Origin: CAIZGX01 sp044349305
Lineage (GTDB): Bacteria; Bacteroidota; Bacteroidia; Flavobacteriales_D; Sanyastnellaceae
Direction of reading: 5' to 3'
Assembly: GCA_044349305.1 (NCBI GenBank)
Contig: JBIKRF010000003.1
Span: 10,698-74,697, forward strand
DNA: 64,000 bases
Of the stretch, positions 9,460 to 19,470 are shown piece after piece (positions within the stretch are counted from its first letter, which is position 1; the number at the start of each line of letters is the position of its first letter). The position numbers were made by a program, and so were the translations under genes. Below the pieces are notes generated by a model. The model was not told the origin of the DNA. It ran no database searches and saw only the letters and a list, made by a program, of their open reading frames with translations.

Positions 9460-9489
9460 AAAAAAAAGAGCCGCATATGCGGCTCTTTT
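9460..9489 (-). terminator. Terminator after rpoC
   Basis: AAAAGAGCCGCATATGCGGCTCTTTT is a perfect 26-base inverted repeat; on the minus strand it is followed by TTTTTTTATA. It lies 25 bases beyond the rpoC stop and ends the whole tuf-to-rpoC block. Confidence 0.9.
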
Positions 9490-9513
9490 AAGTTTCGAAG
9501 TAGGGAGAAGGGA

Positions 9514-12500
9514 TTAAGCTTCTTCTACAGGGGCATTGCGTTTTGCCATGATGTTCACCAAGTCTTCGCTGTTGCCTACTAACATTTTTTGGAATCGACG
9601 GCTTCCAGATCCCGCAGGAATTGGGTGACCGACGATAACGTTTTCTTTCAGTCCGTTCAAGAAGTCTGTTTTTCCTTGCACAGCTGCTTCGTTCAATACT
9701 TTCGTAGTCTCTTGGAACGATGCTGCAGAGATCCATGAATCTGTTTGCAACGACGCTCTTGTGATACCTTGAAGAATTGGGCGGGCAGTAGCTGTAATGG
9801 CTTCACGAGATTCCATAACTGCTCTGTCTTTACGCTTCAACTCAGAGTTTTCAGTTCTGAATTGCAATGCAGTAATAACTTGACCAGCTAAGAACTTCTC
9901 AGAGTCTCCTGCTTCTGTAACAACAACCTTATCGAATAACAAGTCGTTTTCATCAATGAATTCCGCTTTGTCTACAGTGCTTCCTTGTAAGAAGCGTGTA
10001 TCACCCGCATCAAGAATTTCTACTTTGCGCATCATTTGACGAACAATAACTTCGAAATGCTTGTCATTGATTTTCACACCTTGTAAACGGTATACCTCTT
10101 GAATTTCATTCACCAGGTATTCTTGAACTGCAGTTGGTCCTTGAATGTCTAGGATATCTCCAGGAGAGATAGCACCATCAGACAATTGCATACCAGCACG
10201 AACAAAGTCACCGTCTTGAACTAAGATATGCTTAGCAAGGTTGATCAAATATTTCTTCTCTTCTCCAGTGCGTGAGCGAAGGATAATCTCGCGGTTACCG
10301 CGTTTGATTTTTCCGTATTCAACGATACCGTCGATTTCCGCAACGTTTGCTGGGTTAGATGGGTTACGTGCTTCGAACAATTCGGTAACACGTGGAAGAC
10401 CACCGGTGATGTCACCACCACGACCAGCCATACGAGGGATCTTTGCAAGAATACTACCTTTGGTAATCTTCGTTCCGTTTTCGGTGTTCAAGTGAGCTCC
10501 TACTGGAAGAGAGTATACCTTCACCACTTCTTTGCCGCGAACGACTTCGATGCTTGGGTTTTTCTTCTTGTCTTTTGTTTCAATAATAATTTTTTCAGAG
10601 AAACCTGTTTGCTCATCGACTTCAGTTTTGAAGGTAATACCTTCTTCAATTGCGTCGAAGTTGATCGTTCCATCTTCTTCAGTGATGATAACACTGTTGA
10701 ACGGATCGAATTCGCAAATCACGTCATTCTTCTTAACTATATCACCGCTGTTTACATGTAGAATCGAACCATAAGGAAGATTCATAGTAGCCATTGTGAT
10801 ACCTGTTTTTTCGTCGTTGATTTTCAATTCAGCTGAACGAGCAACAACAACAGTAACTGTGGTATTGTTTTCTTTTCTTTCTACTGTACGAAGATCTTCG
10901 ATTTCAACGATACCCGCGTATTTAGCTTTTAAATCAGAATCAATAGCCGAACCAGACGCCGCACCACCCGTGTGGAACGTACGAAGAGTCAACTGAGTAC
11001 CCGGCTCACCGATAGACTGTGCAGCGATAACACCAACAGCCAATCCTTCTTGAACCAAACGAGCAGAGGCAAGGTCACGACCGTAACACTTCGCACAAAC
11101 TCCACGCTTGCTTTCGCAGGTTAATACTGAACGAATTTCCACTTCTTCAATTCCAGCTGCTTCAATAGCATCTGCAATCTCTTCAGAAATTTCTTGAACA
11201 GATTCAACAAGCAATTCATTTGTTTCAGGGTGGTATACATCGTGAACTGAAGTCCTACCTAAGATACGATCGCGGAGGCTTTCAACAACTTCATCAGATT
11301 TCTTTAATGCGGTTGTATTCAATCCACGAAGTGTACCGCAGTCTACTTCATTAATAATTACGTCTTGAGCAACGTCAACTAGACGACGAGTTAAGTAACC
11401 TGCATCCGCCGTTTTCAATGCAGTATCGGCCAAACCTTTACGAGCACCGTGGGTAGAGATGAAGTACTCTAAGATCGACAAACCTTCTTTAAAGTTTGCC
11501 AAGATCGGATTCTCAATCATGTCTTGTCCACCAGCAGCAGCGTTTTTCTGTGGCTTAGCCATCAGACCACGCATACCTGCTAACTGACGAATTTGTTCTT
11601 TCGATCCACGAGCTCCAGAATCATACATCATGTAGATGCTGTTGAATCCTTGTTGGTCTGTTTTCAAACGATCCATAAGAATGTTTGTCAAACGCGAGTT
11701 CGTGTTCGTCCAAATGTCAATGATTTGGTTGTAACGTTCGTTGTTGGTAATAAGACCCATGTTATAGTTCTCGAATACCTCAGCAACTTTGTTAGTCGCT
11801 TCTCCAACAAGTTTTTCTTTCTCGTTAGGAACAACTACGTCTGTTAATTTAAACGACAATCCACCCTTGAATGCCCAATAGTATCCAAGATCTTTCATGT
11901 CATCTAAGAACTTCGCTGCACGCGCAATACCAACAATCTTTAGAATGTTTCCGATGATATCACGTAAAGCTTTCTTCGTAAGAAGTTGATTAATGAATCC
12001 AACTTCTGGCGGAACAATTGCATTGAATAATACACGTCCAGCAGTAGTCTCAATAATACTTGGCTCGTCATTCATATCGTACCAACGTACTTTAATGAAT
12101 GCGTGTAAGTCTAATTGTCCTTCGTTGAAGGCGATAATAACTTCTTCTTTCGAATAGTAAGTTCTTCCTTCACCACGACAAGGTTTCTCGTCGGTACCCT
12201 CGCGGCCTTTAGAAATGTAATAAAGACCCAAGACCATATCTTGCGATGGAACCGTGATTGGCGCACCATTCGCAGGGTTAAGGATATTGTGAGAACCTAA
12301 CATTAACAATTGGGCTTCCAAAATTGCAGCACTTCCAAGCGGAACGTGAACAGCCATTTGGTCACCATCAAAGTCAGCGTTAAATGCAGTACAAACAAGT
12401 GGGTGAAGTTGAATTGCTTTTCCTTCAATCAATTTTGGTTGGAAAGATTGAATACCTAATCTGTGAAGGGTAGGAGCACGGTTCAACAATACTGGGTGTC

Positions 12501-13806
12501 CTTTCAAAATATTTTCAAGGATATCCCAAACAATTGCTTCTTTTTTATCTACGATTTTCTTTGCAGATTTAACTGTCTTCACAATACCACGCTCAATCAT
12601 CTTGCGAATGATAAATGGTTTGAAAAGCTCAGCTGCCATATCTTTTGGCAACCCACATTCGTGAAGTTTCAATTCTGGTCCAACGACAATTACCGAACGA
12701 GCAGAATAGTCAACACGCTTACCCAATAAGTTCTGACGGAAACGACCTTGCTTACCTTTCAAAGAATCTGAAAGTGATTTAAGCGGACGGTTGCTTTCAG
12801 TCTTAACAGCAGAAGATTTACGGCTGTTATCGAACAATGAATCTACCGCTTCTTGAAGCATACGCTTCTCGTTACGCAAGATTACATCAGGTGCTTTAAT
12901 TTCTAAAAGACGCTTAAGACGGTTATTACGGATAATAACACGGCGGTAAAGGTCATTTAAATCGGAAGTTGCGAAACGACCACCATCCAATGGAACAAGT
13001 GGACGAAGTTCTGGTGGAATAACCGGAACTACACGCGTGATCATCCACTCAGGGCGGTTGATTACACGAGTGTTAGCATCACGGAAGCTTTCAACAACAC
13101 TCAAACGCTTTAACGCTTCGTTTTTACGTTGTTGTGAAGTCTCACGGTTTGCCTTGTCGCGCAATTCAAATGACAATGCATCTAAATCTAAACGAGCCAA
13201 CAAATCATGAAGTGCTTCAGCACCCATTTTCGCTACGAATTTGTTTGGATCTTTATCATCCAAGTACTGATTCTCACGTGGAAGTTGCTCTTGGATATCC
13301 AAATACTCTTCTTCAGTTAAGAATTGCCCAGCTTCCAATCCGCTACCTTCTGCATCTGTAACAGGACCGGCATTAATTACAACATAACGTTCGTAATAAA
13401 TGATTTGATCTAGTTTCTTAGAAGGCATACCTAGTAGGTATCCGATTTTATTTGGAAGTGAACGGAAGTACCAAATGTGAGCTACCGGAACAGTAAGGGA
13501 AATGTGTCCCATACGCTCGCGACGAACTTTCTTTTCAGTAACCTCAACACCACAACGGTCACAAACAATACCCTTATAACGGATACGCTTGTATTTTCCG
13601 CAATGACATTCGTAGTCTTTAACCGGACCGAAAATCTTTTCACAGAAAAGACCTTCGCGCTCTGGCTTATAGGTACGATAGTTAATGGTTTCAGGCTTCA
13701 TTACCTCGCCAGAAGATCTCTCTAAGATCTCTTCTGGTGAAGCTAATGAGATAGTGATTGATTTAAAATCACTGGTTGGTTTTGCTACTTTTTTTGCTTG
13801 AAGCAT
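9514..13806 (-). CDS. rpoC: RNA polymerase subunit beta'
   Basis: 1430 residues, the usual Bacteroidota length. It forms the catalytic clamp half of RNA polymerase. The N-terminal zinc site is visible (Cys67, Cys69, Cys82, Cys85 in ECHCGKYKRIRYKGIVCDRCG taken in two parts), the catalytic NADFDGDQM is near residues 474-482 and binds the active-site magnesium, and a second four-cysteine zinc cluster (CESKRGVCAKCYG with the earlier DCG) lies near 880-960. It follows rpoB by about 50 bases in the same transcript. No neighbouring rpsL or DUF3467 gene follows; a terminator and then an unrelated secreted-protein gene do. Confidence 0.99.
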   Translation of the reverse strand: MLQAKKVAKPTSDFKSITISLASPEEILERSSGEVMKPETINYRTYKPEREGLFCEKIFGPVKDYECHCGKYKRIRYKGIVCDRCGVEVTEKKVRRERMGHISLTVPVAHIWYFRSLPNKIGYLLGMPSKKLDQIIYYERYVVINAGPVTDAEGSGLEAGQFLTEEEYLDIQEQLPRENQYLDDKDPNKFVAKMGAEALHDLLARLDLDALSFELRDKANRETSQQRKNEALKRLSVVESFRDANTRVINRPEWMITRVVPVIPPELRPLVPLDGGRFATSDLNDLYRRVIIRNNRLKRLLEIKAPDVILRNEKRMLQEAVDSLFDNSRKSSAVKTESNRPLKSLSDSLKGKQGRFRQNLLGKRVDYSARSVIVVGPELKLHECGLPKDMAAELFKPFIIRKMIERGIVKTVKSAKKIVDKKEAIVWDILENILKGHPVLLNRAPTLHRLGIQSFQPKLIEGKAIQLHPLVCTAFNADFDGDQMAVHVPLGSAAILEAQLLMLGSHNILNPANGAPITVPSQDMVLGLYYISKGREGTDEKPCRGEGRTYYSKEEVIIAFNEGQLDLHAFIKVRWYDMNDEPSIIETTAGRVLFNAIVPPEVGFINQLLTKKALRDIIGNILKIVGIARAAKFLDDMKDLGYYWAFKGGLSFKLTDVVVPNEKEKLVGEATNKVAEVFENYNMGLITNNERYNQIIDIWTNTNSRLTNILMDRLKTDQQGFNSIYMMYDSGARGSKEQIRQLAGMRGLMAKPQKNAAAGGQDMIENPILANFKEGLSILEYFISTHGARKGLADTALKTADAGYLTRRLVDVAQDVIINEVDCGTLRGLNTTALKKSDEVVESLRDRILGRTSVHDVYHPETNELLVESVQEISEEIADAIEAAGIEEVEIRSVLTCESKRGVCAKCYGRDLASARLVQEGLAVGVIAAQSIGEPGTQLTLRTFHTGGAASGSAIDSDLKAKYAGIVEIEDLRTVERKENNTTVTVVVARSAELKINDEKTGITMATMNLPYGSILHVNSGDIVKKNDVICEFDPFNSVIITEEDGTINFDAIEEGITFKTEVDEQTGFSEKIIIETKDKKKNPSIEVVRGKEVVKVYSLPVGAHLNTENGTKITKGSILAKIPRMAGRGGDITGGLPRVTELFEARNPSNPANVAEIDGIVEYGKIKRGNREIILRSRTGEEKKYLINLAKHILVQDGDFVRAGMQLSDGAISPGDILDIQGPTAVQEYLVNEIQEVYRLQGVKINDKHFEVIVRQMMRKVEILDAGDTRFLQGSTVDKAEFIDENDLLFDKVVVTEAGDSEKFLAGQVITALQFRTENSELKRKDRAVMESREAITATARPILQGITRASLQTDSWISAASFQETTKVLNEAAVQGKTDFLNGLKENVIVGHPIPAGSGSRRFQKMLVGNSEDLVNIMAKRNAPVEEA

Positions 13807-13857
13807 TTTGTGCAGTTTGAATGTCTATGTTAAAATTTCTTTTCGTTGTATGTTGAA

Positions 13858-16800
13858 TTAATTCTGATTCAGATTAATGCTTAATCCTAATCCTCTTAAT
13901 TCATGCAACAATACATTGAACGATTCAGGAATACCTGGCTGTGGCATGGCATCTCCTTTAACAATCGCTTCGTATGTCTTCGCTCTTCCGATTACATCGT
14001 CAGATTTAACGGTAAGAATTTCTTGAAGGATATTGGCAGCACCGTATGCTTCCAATGCCCATACTTCCATCTCCCCGAAACGTTGACCTCCGAATTGTGC
14101 TTTACCACCCAATGGTTGTTGTGTAATCAACGAGTATGGTCCGATTGAACGCGCGTGCATCTTATCGTCTACCATGTGGCTCAGTTTGATCATGTAAATC
14201 ACACCTACAGTAGCTTGTTGTTCGAAACGAACACCAGTACCACCATCGTACAAGTAAGTTACTCCAAAGCGTGGAACACCTGCAGCGTCTGTTTGATTAA
14301 TGATATCATCCATAGATGCACCATCGAAAATAGGCGTTGCGAAAGATTGTCCGGTTTTTTGACCAGCCCATCCTAAGATGGTTTCGTAAATCTGACCTAA
14401 GTTCATACGTGATGGTACCCCTAGTGGGTTCAACACGATATCCACTGTAGTTCCATCTTCCAAGAATGGCATGTCCTCATCGCGAACGATACGTGCAACA
14501 ATACCCTTGTTACCGTGACGACCAGCCATCTTATCACCCACACGTAATTTACGTTTTTGAGCAATATAAACTTTAGCCAACTTCACGATACCTGCTGGTA
14601 GTTCATCTCCAACAGTTAATTGGAATTTCATACGCTTGTATGAACCCAACAATTCGTTGTGCTTCAAGTTGAAGTTGTGAACGCAACGACGAATAAGTGA
14701 ATTCACTTTTTCATCTTTCGTCCAAGACTCTGTATTTACAACACTGTAATCAATTGCAGAAAGAACTTTAGCATTGAACTTCGTTCCTTTTTTGATTTGC
14801 TCTTCTTTGAAGTAGTTGAATACACCTTGACAAGGAAGATCTTTAACGATAGCTAAAATCTTGTCAACAAGAATCTTTTTCAATTCACCGTTGTCCTTAT
14901 CGTGGTCTTTGTCTAATGCTTCAAGAACTGCTTTATCTGCACTGTTCTTTGTTTTCTTTTCTTTAACCGTTCTGCTGAACAATTTCTTTCCAATTACAAC
15001 ACCTGTTGCACTTGGTGGAACTTTCAACGAAGCGTCTTTCACATCACCAGCGCGCTCACCGAAGATTGCACGAAGAAGTTTTTCTTCTGGAGTTGGATCA
15101 GTTTCTCCTTTTGGAGTGATTTTACCAATAAGAATATCTCCTTCTTTAACCTCAGCACCTACGCGAATGATACCGTTTTCATCAAGATCACGTGTAGCTT
15201 CTTCGCTTACGTTTGGAATGTCTGAAGTCAATTCTTCAACACCACGCTTTGTATCACGCACTTCAGTGGTGTACTCATCGATGTGAATAGAAGTGAACCA
15301 GTCATCACGAACTACACGCTCAGAAATAACGATAGCATCCTCGAAGTTGTAACCTTTCCAAGGCATGAATGCCACTTTCAAGTTACGACCTAAAGCAAGT
15401 TCGCCTTTACGTGTAGCGTATCCTTCAACCAAAATTTGTCCAAGAGTAACTTTGTCTCCTTTCTTCACCATAGGGCGAAGGTTGATACACATACTTTGAT
15501 TGGTCTTTCCGAATTTGCGAACGTTGTAAGACTTCGTAGCGCTGTCGAAACTAACCAACTCATCGTCTTCGTTTCTCTTGTATTTGATACGAATTTCTTC
15601 GCTATCTACATATTCAATCACACCATCACCTTCTGCGGTAAGAAGAACACGAGAGTCTTTAGCAACGTATGCTTCCAATCCAGTTCCAACGATAGGAGCT
15701 TCTGGACGAAGAAGTGGTACGGCTTGACGCATCATGTTCGATCCCATCAACGCACGGTTAGCATCATCGTGTTCCAAGAAAGGAATAAGTGACGCCGCGA
15801 TAGAAGCGATTTGGTTTGGAGCAACGTCCATGTATGCAACAGCAGCTGGAGCGATTACCGGGAAGTCACCTTCCAGGCGTGCTTTCACTTTTGTTCCAAG
15901 GAACTTACCAGAATCGTCGATGTCTGCAATCGCTTGTGCAATTACTTTAGAGTCTTCGTCTTCAGCAGTAAGGTAAGTTACTCCGTTGTTGTTCATTGAA
16001 ACTTTTCCATTTTCAACCTTTCGGTAAGGAGTTTCTATGAAACCTAGTTTGTTAATTTTAGCATAAACGCAAAGAGAAGAAATCAAACCAATGTTTGGTC
16101 CTTCTGGAGTTTCAATTGTACACAAACGACCGTAGTGGGTGTAGTGTACGTCACGAACCTCGAAACCTGCACGCTCACGAGAAAGTCCACCAGGACCAAG
16201 TGCCGACATACGGCGCTTGTGGGTAACTTCGGAAAGTGGGTTTGTTTGATCCATGAACTGAGAAAGCTGGTTGGTTCCAAAGAACGAGTTGATAACCGAG
16301 CTTAATGTTTTTGCGTTAATCAAGTCAATAGGAGTGAAGACCTCGTTATCACGAACGTTCATACGCTCACGAATGGTACGAGCCATACGAGTCAAACCTA
16401 CAGCGAATTGATTGTATAGTTGTTCACCAACTGTACGAACACGACGGTTTGACAAGTGGTCAATATCATCAACGTCTGCCTTCGAGTTAACCAACTCGAT
16501 TAAGTAACGAATAATGCTTAATATATCTTCTTTCGTTAATGTACGTTGATCAAGAGACATGTTCAATCCCAACTTGCGGTTGATACGAAAACGTCCTACT
16601 TCACCAAGGTCATAACGTTGTTCAGAGAAGAACAATTTGTCGATTACGCCACGAGCTGTTTCCAAATCTGGTGGTTCAGCGTTACGCAATTGACGGTAGA
16701 TGTATTCAACCGCTTCTTTTTCAGAGTTGGTTGTATCTTTTTGAAGTGTGTTGTGAATCAGAGTGAAGTCAGCAGCATTCGATTCTTCTTTGTGAAGAAC

Positions 16801-17682
16801 GATTACTTTCGTACCGCTTTCAACAATGATATCGATGTGTGCATCTTCAAGAACAACGTCACGATCTAAGATCAATTCGTTACGCTCGATAGAAACTACT
16901 TCAGAAGTGTCTTCATCCACAAAGTCTTCGATCCAAACTTTCAACACACGTGCTGCTAGTTTACGACCTACTACTTTTTTCAATCCAGCTTTAGAAACTT
17001 TCACTTCTTCAGCAAGGTTGAATATTTCAAGGATTTCACGATCGCTTTCAAATCCGATAGCACGAAGTAGGGTAGTTACAGGTAACTTCTTCTTGCGATC
17101 GATGTATGCGTACATGGCATTGTTGATATCTGTCGCGAATTCAATCCAAGAACCCTTGAATGGAATGATACGAGCAGAGTACAATTTAGTGCCATTCGCG
17201 TGACGAGATTGACCGAAGAACACACCAGGTGAACGGTGCAATTGAGAAACAATTACACGTTCAGCACCATTGATTACGAATGAACCTTGTGGTGTCATGT
17301 AAGGAATAGTACCCAAGTATACGTCTTGCACGATAGTTTCGAAATCTTCGTGCTCCGGATCAGTACAATAAAGTTTTAATTTTGCTTTAAGAGGAACGCT
17401 GTATGTTAGTCCGCGTTCGATACACTCTTCTATGGTATATCTCGGAGGGTCGATAAAGTAATCTAGGAACTCCAACACGAACTGGTTGCGCGTGTCTGTA
17501 ATAGGGAAGTTCTCAGAGAAAACTTTAAAAAGACCTTCTGATACTCGGTTTTCAGGATTGGTTTCGAGTTGAAAGAACTCTTTAAACGAGGCTAGCTGAA
17601 TTTCTAGGAAATCAGGATACTCGTAAAAATTTTTGGTTGAGGAGTAATTAACTCGCTCAGTTAGTTTCTTTAGCGTTGCCAA
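13858..17682 (-). CDS. rpoB: RNA polymerase subunit beta, TTG start
   Basis: 1274 residues. The N-terminus (MATLKKLTERVNYSSTKN) aligns with the expected family start, yet its codon is TTG at 17682, with no in-frame ATG nearby, so initiation at TTG is well supported. The rifampicin pocket has the susceptible residues: LSQFMDQTNPLSEVTHKRR then MSALGPGGLSRERAGF, so rifampicin sensitivity would be predicted. GDKMAGRHGNKG near residue 1047 lies at the beta-beta' interface. The gene is preceded by an attenuator-like hairpin after rplL, which probably lowers polymerase subunit output relative to L7/L12. Confidence 0.99.
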   Translation of the reverse strand: MATLKKLTERVNYSSTKNFYEYPDFLEIQLASFKEFFQLETNPENRVSEGLFKVFSENFPITDTRNQFVLEFLDYFIDPPRYTIEECIERGLTYSVPLKAKLKLYCTDPEHEDFETIVQDVYLGTIPYMTPQGSFVINGAERVIVSQLHRSPGVFFGQSRHANGTKLYSARIIPFKGSWIEFATDINNAMYAYIDRKKKLPVTTLLRAIGFESDREILEIFNLAEEVKVSKAGLKKVVGRKLAARVLKVWIEDFVDEDTSEVVSIERNELILDRDVVLEDAHIDIIVESGTKVIVLHKEESNAADFTLIHNTLQKDTTNSEKEAVEYIYRQLRNAEPPDLETARGVIDKLFFSEQRYDLGEVGRFRINRKLGLNMSLDQRTLTKEDILSIIRYLIELVNSKADVDDIDHLSNRRVRTVGEQLYNQFAVGLTRMARTIRERMNVRDNEVFTPIDLINAKTLSSVINSFFGTNQLSQFMDQTNPLSEVTHKRRMSALGPGGLSRERAGFEVRDVHYTHYGRLCTIETPEGPNIGLISSLCVYAKINKLGFIETPYRKVENGKVSMNNNGVTYLTAEDEDSKVIAQAIADIDDSGKFLGTKVKARLEGDFPVIAPAAVAYMDVAPNQIASIAASLIPFLEHDDANRALMGSNMMRQAVPLLRPEAPIVGTGLEAYVAKDSRVLLTAEGDGVIEYVDSEEIRIKYKRNEDDELVSFDSATKSYNVRKFGKTNQSMCINLRPMVKKGDKVTLGQILVEGYATRKGELALGRNLKVAFMPWKGYNFEDAIVISERVVRDDWFTSIHIDEYTTEVRDTKRGVEELTSDIPNVSEEATRDLDENGIIRVGAEVKEGDILIGKITPKGETDPTPEEKLLRAIFGERAGDVKDASLKVPPSATGVVIGKKLFSRTVKEKKTKNSADKAVLEALDKDHDKDNGELKKILVDKILAIVKDLPCQGVFNYFKEEQIKKGTKFNAKVLSAIDYSVVNTESWTKDEKVNSLIRRCVHNFNLKHNELLGSYKRMKFQLTVGDELPAGIVKLAKVYIAQKRKLRVGDKMAGRHGNKGIVARIVRDEDMPFLEDGTTVDIVLNPLGVPSRMNLGQIYETILGWAGQKTGQSFATPIFDGASMDDIINQTDAAGVPRFGVTYLYDGGTGVRFEQQATVGVIYMIKLSHMVDDKMHARSIGPYSLITQQPLGGKAQFGGQRFGEMEVWALEAYGAANILQEILTVKSDDVIGRAKTYEAIVKGDAMPQPGIPESFNVLLHELRGLGLSINLNQN

Positions 17683-17745
17683 AGTGTTTCGTTTTAAAGG
17701 TTATAAATCCTATGCACAAAAACTGACGGGCTATTCCGTCATGAA

Positions 17746-17786
17746 ATAAAAACAAGTTTAGGCCCACCCGAAGGTAAGGCCTAAAC
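17746..17786 (-). terminator. Attenuator-like hairpin between rplL and rpoB
   Basis: On the minus strand GTTTAGGCC and GGCCTAAAC pair as a 9-base stem (17756-17764 with 17778-17786), closed inside by ACC/GGT, and followed by TTGTTTTTATTT. This is a partial terminator arrangement 20 bases after rplL stops. A second small stem GACGG/CCGTC lies at about 17724-17740, just downstream. In other bacteria an rplL-rpoB attenuator sets the ribosomal protein to polymerase ratio; the same role is inferred here. Confidence 0.65.
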
Positions 17787-17806
17787 TGAGGTTCAATGTC
17801 GTAATC

Positions 17807-18178
17807 TTACTTGATTTCAACTTTTGCTCCTGCTTCTTCAAGTTGTGTTTTCAAGCCGTTTGCTTCGTCTTTAGAAACACCTTCTTTCAAAGGAGATGGA
17901 GCTTTGTCTACTACATCTTTAGCTTCTTTCAAGCCAAGACCAGTAAGATCTTTCACTAATTTAACTATTGCTAATTTGTTTGGACCTGCCTCTGCAAGAA
18001 TAACATCGAAAGATGTTTGCTCTTCTGCAGCTGCAGCACCAGCGCCAGGACCAGCCATAACAACTGCCGCAGCAGCTGGCTCAATTCCATAATCGTCTTT
18101 TAAAATGGTAGCTAATTCGTTAACTTCCTTAACGGTAAGATTAACGAGGCCTTCAGCCATTGCTTTCAAATCTGCCAT
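17807..18178 (-). CDS. rplL: Ribosomal protein L7/L12
   Basis: 123 residues. It forms the flexible stalk dimers that recruit translation factors to the 50S subunit. The N-terminal dimerisation helices (MADLKAMAEGLVNLTVKEVNEL), an Ala/Gly-rich hinge (about 35-52) and the C-terminal globular domain with GLGLKEAKDVVDKAPSPLKEG are all seen. It lies 40 bases after rplJ, whose product anchors it on the ribosome, and is followed by an attenuator hairpin before rpoB. Confidence 0.99.
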   Translation of the reverse strand: MADLKAMAEGLVNLTVKEVNELATILKDDYGIEPAAAAVVMAGPGAGAAAAEEQTSFDVILAEAGPNKLAIVKLVKDLTGLGLKEAKDVVDKAPSPLKEGVSKDEANGLKTQLEEAGAKVEIK

Positions 18179-18218
18179 TGTATTTGATATTAATCGTTTC
18201 TATTAAAATTGGAACATA

Positions 18219-18731
18219 TTAGGCGCTATGTTCCTCTTGCGCTTCTTGTTTTTCAGCATGGTTCAAAAGTGCAGAAATAACGTTGCGTGCAGGAGACTGC
18301 AACAATCCGATGATTTCGCCAATCATCTCTTCTTTGCTCTTCAGAGCAACAAGAGTGTCTAACTGATCATCTCCAACGTATACGTCTTCACGAATAAGCG
18401 CACCTTTAAGGGCAGGCTTATTTGTACCTTTTCTGAAATCCTTAATCAAACGAGCTGGAACGTTTGCAACTTCTGCAATCATTACCGCTGTATTGCCTTT
18501 CAGCACAGGGTATAGACCAGAGAAGTCTGTTCCTTCAACACGCTCCATCGCTTTCTTCAACAAGGTGTTTTTCACCACGCGCATTTGCACGTTTAGTTTG
18601 AAGCATTCGCGACGAAGATTGCTGGTTGCCTCGGCGTTTAAGGAAACCGTGTCAGTGATATACAAAATGGGAGCATTGCTCAACATTTCCACTAACTCGG
18701 CGATTTCTGTGTTCTTTTGTTCTTTGTTCAT
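18219..18731 (-). CDS. rplJ: Ribosomal protein L10
   Basis: 170 residues from ATG 18731 (MNKEQKNTEIAELVEML). The frame extends three codons to a TTG at 18740, but the ATG is preceded at good distance by GGAGG, so it is the real start. L10 is the stalk base: its N-terminal domain binds 23S rRNA and its C-terminal helix binds L7/L12 dimers. Only 29 bases separate it from rplA, too short to hold the long L10 leader found in some other phyla, so autoregulation through such a leader is unlikely here. Confidence 0.98.
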   Translation of the reverse strand: MNKEQKNTEIAELVEMLSNAPILYITDTVSLNAEATSNLRRECFKLNVQMRVVKNTLLKKAMERVEGTDFSGLYPVLKGNTAVMIAEVANVPARLIKDFRKGTNKPALKGALIREDVYVGDDQLDTLVALKSKEEMIGEIIGLLQSPARNVISALLNHAEKQEAQEEHSA

Positions 18732-18760
18732 AAAGTACAATCCTCCGATTTAACCAGCGA

Positions 18761-19453
18761 TTAGCTCACTGATTTGGTTTCAACTTGAACACTTGGACTC
18801 ATGGTTGAAGAAACATAGATGCTCTTCATATAAGTTCCTTTTGCAGCAGAAGGCTTTAATTTCACCAAAGTAGAAATTAATTCACTCGCATTTTCAGCCA
18901 ATTGGGTAGCGTCGAAAGACACACGACCAATACTTGCATGAACGATACCAGCCTTATCAACTTTAAAGTCGATATTACCAGCCTTCTTTTCTGTAACAGC
19001 TTTTCCAACATCCATCGTAACTGTACCGGTTTTTGGGTTAGGCATTAATCCTCGTGGTCCGAGAATTCTACCTAAAGCACCAACCTGTCCCATTACGCTA
19101 GGTGTGGTAATAATAACGTCAACGTCGGTCCATCCGCCCTTAATCTTGTCGATGTATTCCGTTAATCCTACGTGGTCTGCGCCTGCTGCTTTAGCCTCTG
19201 CTTCCTTGTCAGGAGTACAAAGTACTAAAACGCGAACGTCTTTACCAGTTCCGTGAGGAAGTGATACAGTTCCACGAACCATTTGGTTGGATTTTTTCGG
19301 GTCTACTCCGAGGCGAACGGCAAGATCCACAGACGCGTCAAACTTTGTGCTTGTAATTTTCTTAACAAGCGACGCTGCTTCGGGCAACGAGTACGTTTTT
19401 GTGTTATCGTACTGTGCCACTGCGGCTTTCATTTTTTTGCTGAGGGTTCCCAT
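18761..19453 (-). CDS. rplA: Ribosomal protein L1
   Basis: 230 residues, standard length. L1 binds 23S rRNA helices H76-H78 and moves with the L1 stalk at the E site; in many bacteria it also represses its own operon by binding the rplK leader. Family marks include FDASVDLAVRLGVDPKKSNQMVRGTVSLPHG (read in parts), GRILGPRGLMPNPKTGTV and the C-terminal GTYMKSIYVSSTMSP. It follows rplK by 17 bases. The hairpin upstream of rplK is a candidate target for this protein. Confidence 0.99.
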   Translation of the reverse strand: MGTLSKKMKAAVAQYDNTKTYSLPEAASLVKKITSTKFDASVDLAVRLGVDPKKSNQMVRGTVSLPHGTGKDVRVLVLCTPDKEAEAKAAGADHVGLTEYIDKIKGGWTDVDVIITTPSVMGQVGALGRILGPRGLMPNPKTGTVTMDVGKAVTEKKAGNIDFKVDKAGIVHASIGRVSFDATQLAENASELISTLVKLKPSAAKGTYMKSIYVSSTMSPSVQVETKSVS

Positions 19454-19470
19454 TGCTTAATTACCTCTGA

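Noticed and set aside
14861..15286. A 141-residue plus-strand open frame opposite rpoB, and others opposite rpoC and rpoB
   Set aside because: They mirror the codon structure of the essential genes on the other strand, have Ser/Phe-rich nonsense composition and no start context.
18732..18760. L10 leader riboregulator before rplJ
   Set aside because: Only 29 bases separate rplA and rplJ, too short for that structure.
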